Part shown: piece after piece, positions 6,794 through 9,493 of the stretch | Layout: every line of letters starts with the position of its first letter | Numbering within the stretch: position 1 is the first letter of the stretch | From: Oxalobacteraceae bacterium UBA7693 | Lineage (GTDB): Bacteria > Pseudomonadota > Gammaproteobacteria > Burkholderiales > Burkholderiaceae_D | Assembly (NCBI GenBank): GCA_002482715.1 | Contig: DLGN01000004.1 | Span: forward strand, 2,031-11,523 | Length of the DNA stretch: 9,493 nt | Direction of reading: 5' to 3' | Program-made: the position numbers and the translations under genes | Notes under the pieces: generated by a model | Database searches by the model: none | Seen by the model: the letters and a program-made list of their open reading frames with translations, nothing else | Told to the model about the DNA's origin: nothing

Positions 6794-6821
6794 AATGTAC
6801 GAGTTCGATCGATCAAAGCAA
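6794..6821 (-). promoter_or_regulatory. Candidate promoter for the ABC exporter operon
   Basis: On the minus strand TTGCTT (6821-6816) and TACATT (6799-6794) are 16 bases apart. The start point would be near 6787, giving a leader of about 45 bases before the ATPase ATG. One arm of an 11-bp inverted repeat (6808-6818) overlaps the spacer and the -35 hexamer. Assigned by eye, moderate to low certainty. Confidence 0.35.
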
Positions 6822-6876
6822 AGCCACATGCGACCAAGTACGAAAAATATTTCATGAAACACGAACTTTGATCGAT
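6808..6876. repeat. Perfect 11-bp inverted repeat, arms 47 bp apart, upstream of the ABC operon
   Basis: ATCGATCAAAG (6808-6818) and CTTTGATCGAT (6866-6876) are exact inverted copies. One arm covers the candidate promoter and the other lies about 60 bases further upstream, next to the T-tract of the preceding gene's terminator. The layout is compatible with a two-site operator that loops DNA; no regulator gene is adjacent. Confidence 0.7.
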
Positions 6877-6912
6877 AAAAAATGGCGGTAGGTGCGTGCA
6901 CCATCCGCCATT
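6877..6912 (-). terminator. Rho-independent terminator after the DUF808 gene
   Basis: Read on the minus strand, AATGGCGG (6912-6905) pairs with CCGCCATT (6888-6881), and GGTGC with GCACC forms an inner stem across a two-base internal mismatch. A run of six T residues (6882-6877) closes the structure. It lies about 43 bases beyond the DUF808 stop codon and separates that gene from the ABC operon. Confidence 0.8.
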
Positions 6913-6954
6913 CATTTCACTTCCAGCTAATTACCGAGCAACAAACAATCTGTG

Positions 6955-7905
6955 TTATGCCGACTTCTTCTGAAAAATACGTTGAAAACCTGTGACGCCT
7001 AACAAGACAAAAGCGCCTGCAATCATGCCAAATACTGCATCGATCAAACTAGGAATCAAGGCTTGCAATACGCCACCAATCCAAGCAATGCTGCCCGCAT
7101 TTTGTGCGACTTGGGTAGAAAATTCACTAACTGCATGAACCCCGTGCGACAAAATGCCACCACCGACTAAAAACATCGCGGCGGTACCAATCACGGTCAA
7201 CGCTTTCATTAAGCGTGGCGCAAAAGCCACCAAGCCATCACCCAAACGACGTTGTGCACTACGCAACCACGATTGTTCTTGATTGCGTTGCAGATAAAAT
7301 CCCATATCGTCCAATTTAACGATCAAGGCGACAAAGCCATAAACACCGACCGTCATAATCAAACTAACGCCAACTAATACAGCAACACGCGTTGCAAACA
7401 AAGATGCGGCAACGGTACCCAAGGTGATAATAATAATTTCTCCGCTGAGAACAAAATCAGTGCGTATCGCTCCTTTAATTTTGTCCTTTTCAAACTTCAC
7501 CATATCGACTTCTTCATGGCTGATCGCGTCAATCAACTCGCGATGATGCGCTTCATCTTCTGCTTCATTATGTAAAAACTTATGCGCTAATTTTTCCACA
7601 CCTTCAAAACACAAATAAGCACCACCTATCATTAATAATGGCGTGATCGACCAAGGTGCCAAAGCACTTAACAACAAAGCTAATGGAACAAGAATCACTT
7701 TATTCATCAGTGAACCCTTCGCCACGGCCCAAACTACCGGCAATTCGCGATCAGCTCGTACACCACTAACCTGCTCCGCGTTCAGCGCCAGATCGTCACC
7801 TAAGACACCAGCCGTTTTCTTTGTTGCGACTTTGGTCATCAACGCAACATCGTCTAAAACGGTCGCGATATCATCAAGTAGTGTTAAAAGACTAGCACCT
7901 GGCAT
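6955..7905 (-). CDS. yedI: DUF808-family inner-membrane protein (YedI-like)
   Basis: Member of the DUF808 family, of which E. coli YedI is an example; no biochemical function is established that I know of. The product is 316 aa, full length. The N-terminus ASLLTLLDDIATVLDDVA (4-21), TKKTAGVLGDDLALNAEQ (28-45) and ADRELPVVWAVAKGS (51-65) are hallmark conserved stretches. Hydrophobic segments lie near 68-100, 151-171, 174-196, 233-255 and 283-306. A charged, histidine- and glutamate-rich region lies at 112-140 between the first two. The gene is monocistronic: a candidate promoter lies upstream (7945-7972) and a terminator downstream (6877-6912). The ribosome binding site is weak (AGAAAG before the ATG); the start is chosen because it matches the family's N-terminus. 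Confidence 0.92.
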   Translation of the reverse strand: MPGASLLTLLDDIATVLDDVALMTKVATKKTAGVLGDDLALNAEQVSGVRADRELPVVWAVAKGSLMNKVILVPLALLLSALAPWSITPLLMIGGAYLCFEGVEKLAHKFLHNEAEDEAHHRELIDAISHEEVDMVKFEKDKIKGAIRTDFVLSGEIIIITLGTVAASLFATRVAVLVGVSLIMTVGVYGFVALIVKLDDMGFYLQRNQEQSWLRSAQRRLGDGLVAFAPRLMKALTVIGTAAMFLVGGGILSHGVHAVSEFSTQVAQNAGSIAWIGGVLQALIPSLIDAVFGMIAGAFVLLGVTGFQRIFQKKSA

Positions 7906-7944
7906 AAAGGCTTTCTGTAAATTAAAGAGGAATAGATAAACCGC

Positions 7945-7972
7945 ATTGCAGTGATCTCACTGAGCAGGTCAA
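7945..7972 (-). promoter_or_regulatory. Candidate promoter for the DUF808 gene with a palindrome in its spacer
   Basis: On the minus strand TTGACC (7972-7967, five of six consensus bases) and TGCAAT (7950-7945, four of six) are 16 bases apart. The spacer region contains CAGTGA-TC-TCACTG (7949-7962, plus-strand reading), a palindrome with 6-bp arms that overlaps the -10 by two bases, the place expected for a repressor operator. The leader would be about 33 bases. Confidence 0.45.
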
Positions 7973-8066
7973 CATGTTTTGCAAAGAAGTCAAAATTCTA
8001 CTGTACAAAACGCTACTGTTCTAGCAATTCTCTTTGGTGAAATCGAATTAGAATCACCATACCCCT

Positions 8067-8082
8067 AAAACTGTACAATTTT
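8067..8082. repeat. 16-bp near-perfect palindrome around TGTACA
   Basis: AAAACTGTACAATTTT is a palindrome apart from one non-complementary pair. The core ACTGTACAA recurs 70 bases upstream at 8000-8008, about seven helical turns away, which suits a pair of operator sites on one DNA face. Confidence 0.5.
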
Positions 8083-8239
8083 ATCTATCTCTTTGCTTAC
8101 AAAAAAACCCTTAACTGTCCTGCGTTTCGCTGGAACTTTCACTACTGCAATCAGTCTATCTGAGCTTGAATAGCGCTTGGATCATATCGACCAAGCCAGC
8201 TTCTCATAACAACAAAGTCAAATCCTAAGAGAGGAATCT

Positions 8240-9493
8240 ATGAAGAAGAAAGCCATTGCACTTAGCATCAGCCTGATTTACAGCGGCCTGATCAGCATAA
8301 GCAATCCGGTACTTGCACAAACTGAGGCAAAAACCAAAGAAATCAAAATCAATAAAATAAAAGCTTCGGAACTCAGCCTAGAACAACTGTACCGTAGCAA
8401 ATCCTATTCAGGCAAAGCAGCCAATCAATTAAAGTTTAGTGATGATGCACGCTTTCTAGCCTATGTCTGGAACCCCTATGGCGAAGAAGGTAATGACTTA
8501 TATTTACATGATGCAGAAACTGGTAAGACTAGTCGCATTACTTCACCGACACTAATGAAAACTTACGACGCACCAGAAGACTGGGATCGTTTTGAGAAAA
8601 AATTACTTCAGAAAGAAAAAGAACTGAATGAACGCCAAGCCAAGGCAGAGGCACAAGCTGCCTATTTGCGCGGCGAAAAAGTCGATTTATTGCAATGGGA
8701 ACGCGCGGCAATCGAAGAAATCAAACGCGAACTAGCCGACAAAAAAGCACGTGATGCGGCGAAGAAGTCTGAAAAAGATGCCGAGGCCGCAAAAGAAAGA
8801 TTGGCCGTCGCAGCGATGAAAGCCAATAAAGTAAATGATGCAATCACGGAGAAAAAAGACAGTGGCGAGGTTAAACAAGACAATAAGCTAGACAATAAAA
8901 ACGCCAAACTCGATGAAGCAAAAAAAAGCGAGGTCGATAAAGAGCTTTGGGAACTACGCGACGAATTAAAGAAAAAACTCGCGAAAGAAAAACTCAAAAA
9001 TAGCGATCTTTATCCTGGTGTAGAAAATCTGATCTGGGCGAACAAAGCGCAAGAACTTATCTTCCAATATCGTGGTGATTTATTCCGTCTGCAAGCACAG
9101 TCTGGGCAAATTGAACGTCTGACAAAAACCGACAAAGTCGAGCGCATCGTTGCTTATACTGCGGACGACAATGGCTACCTTTACATGGATGACAAACGTA
9201 TCTATGCAGCGAATTTCAATAGCGGAAAATTACGTCAACTAAACCCTGAATTCATCCACGCAGATGAGGTTGAAAAAAAGTACAGCTTAAACAACACCAC
9301 CTTAAGTGAAGACAAACAATGGATGGCGATCAGTGCTAGCGCCGCCATCGGTGAACCAGGTAAAACACCACCTAGTCGTCAAGTTGAGATCATGAATTAC
9401 AACGACCGATTTGCGACCGCAAAAAAGGTGAACCGCGAAGTCTCTGATGACAAACGTACTGTACCAGCAAGCGCACTTTACATACGCAAAGTG
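8240..9493 (+). CDS. Exported S9/DPP-IV-like beta-propeller protein with a coiled-coil insert (N-terminal part, runs off the window)
   Basis: 418 codons are open to the right edge. The start ATG has AGAGAGGAA four bases upstream. A signal peptide is present: MKKK, a hydrophobic core (residues 5-20) and a likely cut after VLA-26 before QT. Residues about 55-105 look like a DPP-IV/TolB-type propeller blade (KFSDDARFLAYVWNPYG, then DLYLHDAETGKTSRIT). A Lys/Glu/Ala-rich, strongly helical stretch of about 140 residues (114-254) interrupts it. Blade-like sequence then resumes (YPGVENLIWANKAQ, GDLFRLQAQSGQIERLT, DNGYLYMDDKRIYAANFNSG, LSEDKQWMAISAS). The best guess is a periplasmic prolyl-oligopeptidase (S9) family peptidase, in which an alpha/beta-hydrolase domain with the catalytic Ser-Asp-His would follow beyond the window. 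That domain is not visible, so a non-enzymatic propeller protein cannot be excluded. Confidence 0.8.
   Translation, partial: MKKKAIALSISLIYSGLISISNPVLAQTEAKTKEIKINKIKASELSLEQLYRSKSYSGKAANQLKFSDDARFLAYVWNPYGEEGNDLYLHDAETGKTSRITSPTLMKTYDAPEDWDRFEKKLLQKEKELNERQAKAEAQAAYLRGEKVDLLQWERAAIEEIKRELADKKARDAAKKSEKDAEAAKERLAVAAMKANKVNDAITEKKDSGEVKQDNKLDNKNAKLDEAKKSEVDKELWELRDELKKKLAKEKLKNSDLYPGVENLIWANKAQELIFQYRGDLFRLQAQSGQIERLTKTDKVERIVAYTADDNGYLYMDDKRIYAANFNSGKLRQLNPEFIHADEVEKKYSLNNTTLSEDKQWMAISASAAIGEPGKTPPSRQVEIMNYNDRFATAKKVNREVSDDKRTVPASALYIRKV

Larger units (their letters stand above)
7906..8239. other. 334-bp divergent intergenic region between the DUF808 gene and the S9-like gene
   Basis: No gene is seen. 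The left part holds the DUF808 candidate promoter and palindrome. ACTGTACAA occurs at 8000-8008 and again at 8070-8078. The second copy is the centre of a near-perfect 16-bp palindrome and includes TACAAT (8074-8079), a possible -10 for the rightward gene, although its -35 is poor. A good ribosome binding site, AGAGAGGAA, lies at 8228-8236. Confidence 0.6.

Noticed and set aside
7999..8019. LexA box (SOS operator)
   Set aside because: TACTGT occurs twice in direct, not inverted, orientation, and there is no CTGT-N8-ACAG arrangement.
8662..8997. 111-codon minus-strand frame rich in Ser/Phe/Leu
   Set aside because: It is the antisense of the Lys/Glu-rich coiled-coil insert of the S9-like gene, and its low complexity is a mirror of that codon use.

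Overview
The window looks like a piece of a betaproteobacterial chromosome, most likely Burkholderiales and possibly close to Oxalobacteraceae. This rests on the protein sequences and on the gene order exbB (divergent), xseA, sodB, which I recall as typical of that order. Base composition is visibly AT-rich for the group (judged by eye, not counted). I see no phage, transposon, CRISPR or tRNA/rRNA genes; it reads as ordinary chromosome with one unusual intergenic region.

Layout. Positions 1-431 (minus) hold the N-terminal part of an ExbB/TolQ-type proton-channel subunit with a TTG start. Positions 432-1358 are a long gene-free region that carries four diverged repeat modules. Each module combines DnaA-box-like 9-mers with a downstream motif matching or approximating the IHF consensus. 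Then come xseA (exonuclease VII large subunit, 1359-2738) and sodB (iron superoxide dismutase, 2858-3436), closed by a strong terminator. An exported M28 zinc aminopeptidase (3599-4525) converges on a two-gene ABC exporter operon on the minus strand (ATPase 5780-6742, permease 4611-5783, ATGA overlap); a bidirectional terminator lies between them. A DUF808/YedI membrane protein follows on the minus strand (6955-7905) with its own terminator and a candidate promoter. The window ends inside a large exported protein on the plus strand (8240 to the edge): the N-terminal half of an S9/DPP-IV-like beta-propeller protein interrupted by a roughly 140-residue charged coiled-coil insert.

How the parts fit. 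The coding genes are mainly housekeeping or envelope functions (DNA repair, superoxide defence, periplasmic peptidases, export, energy coupling) and do not form one pathway. The most noteworthy signal is non-coding: the modules between exbB and xseA hold three exact TTWTNCACA DnaA boxes and nine one-mismatch boxes within about 530 bp, with IHF-consensus motifs at a nearly fixed distance behind the last box of each module. The element types resemble those of DnaA-regulating loci such as datA and DARS, or of an origin, but no dnaA, dnaN or rpmH is visible here, so the role is inferred only.
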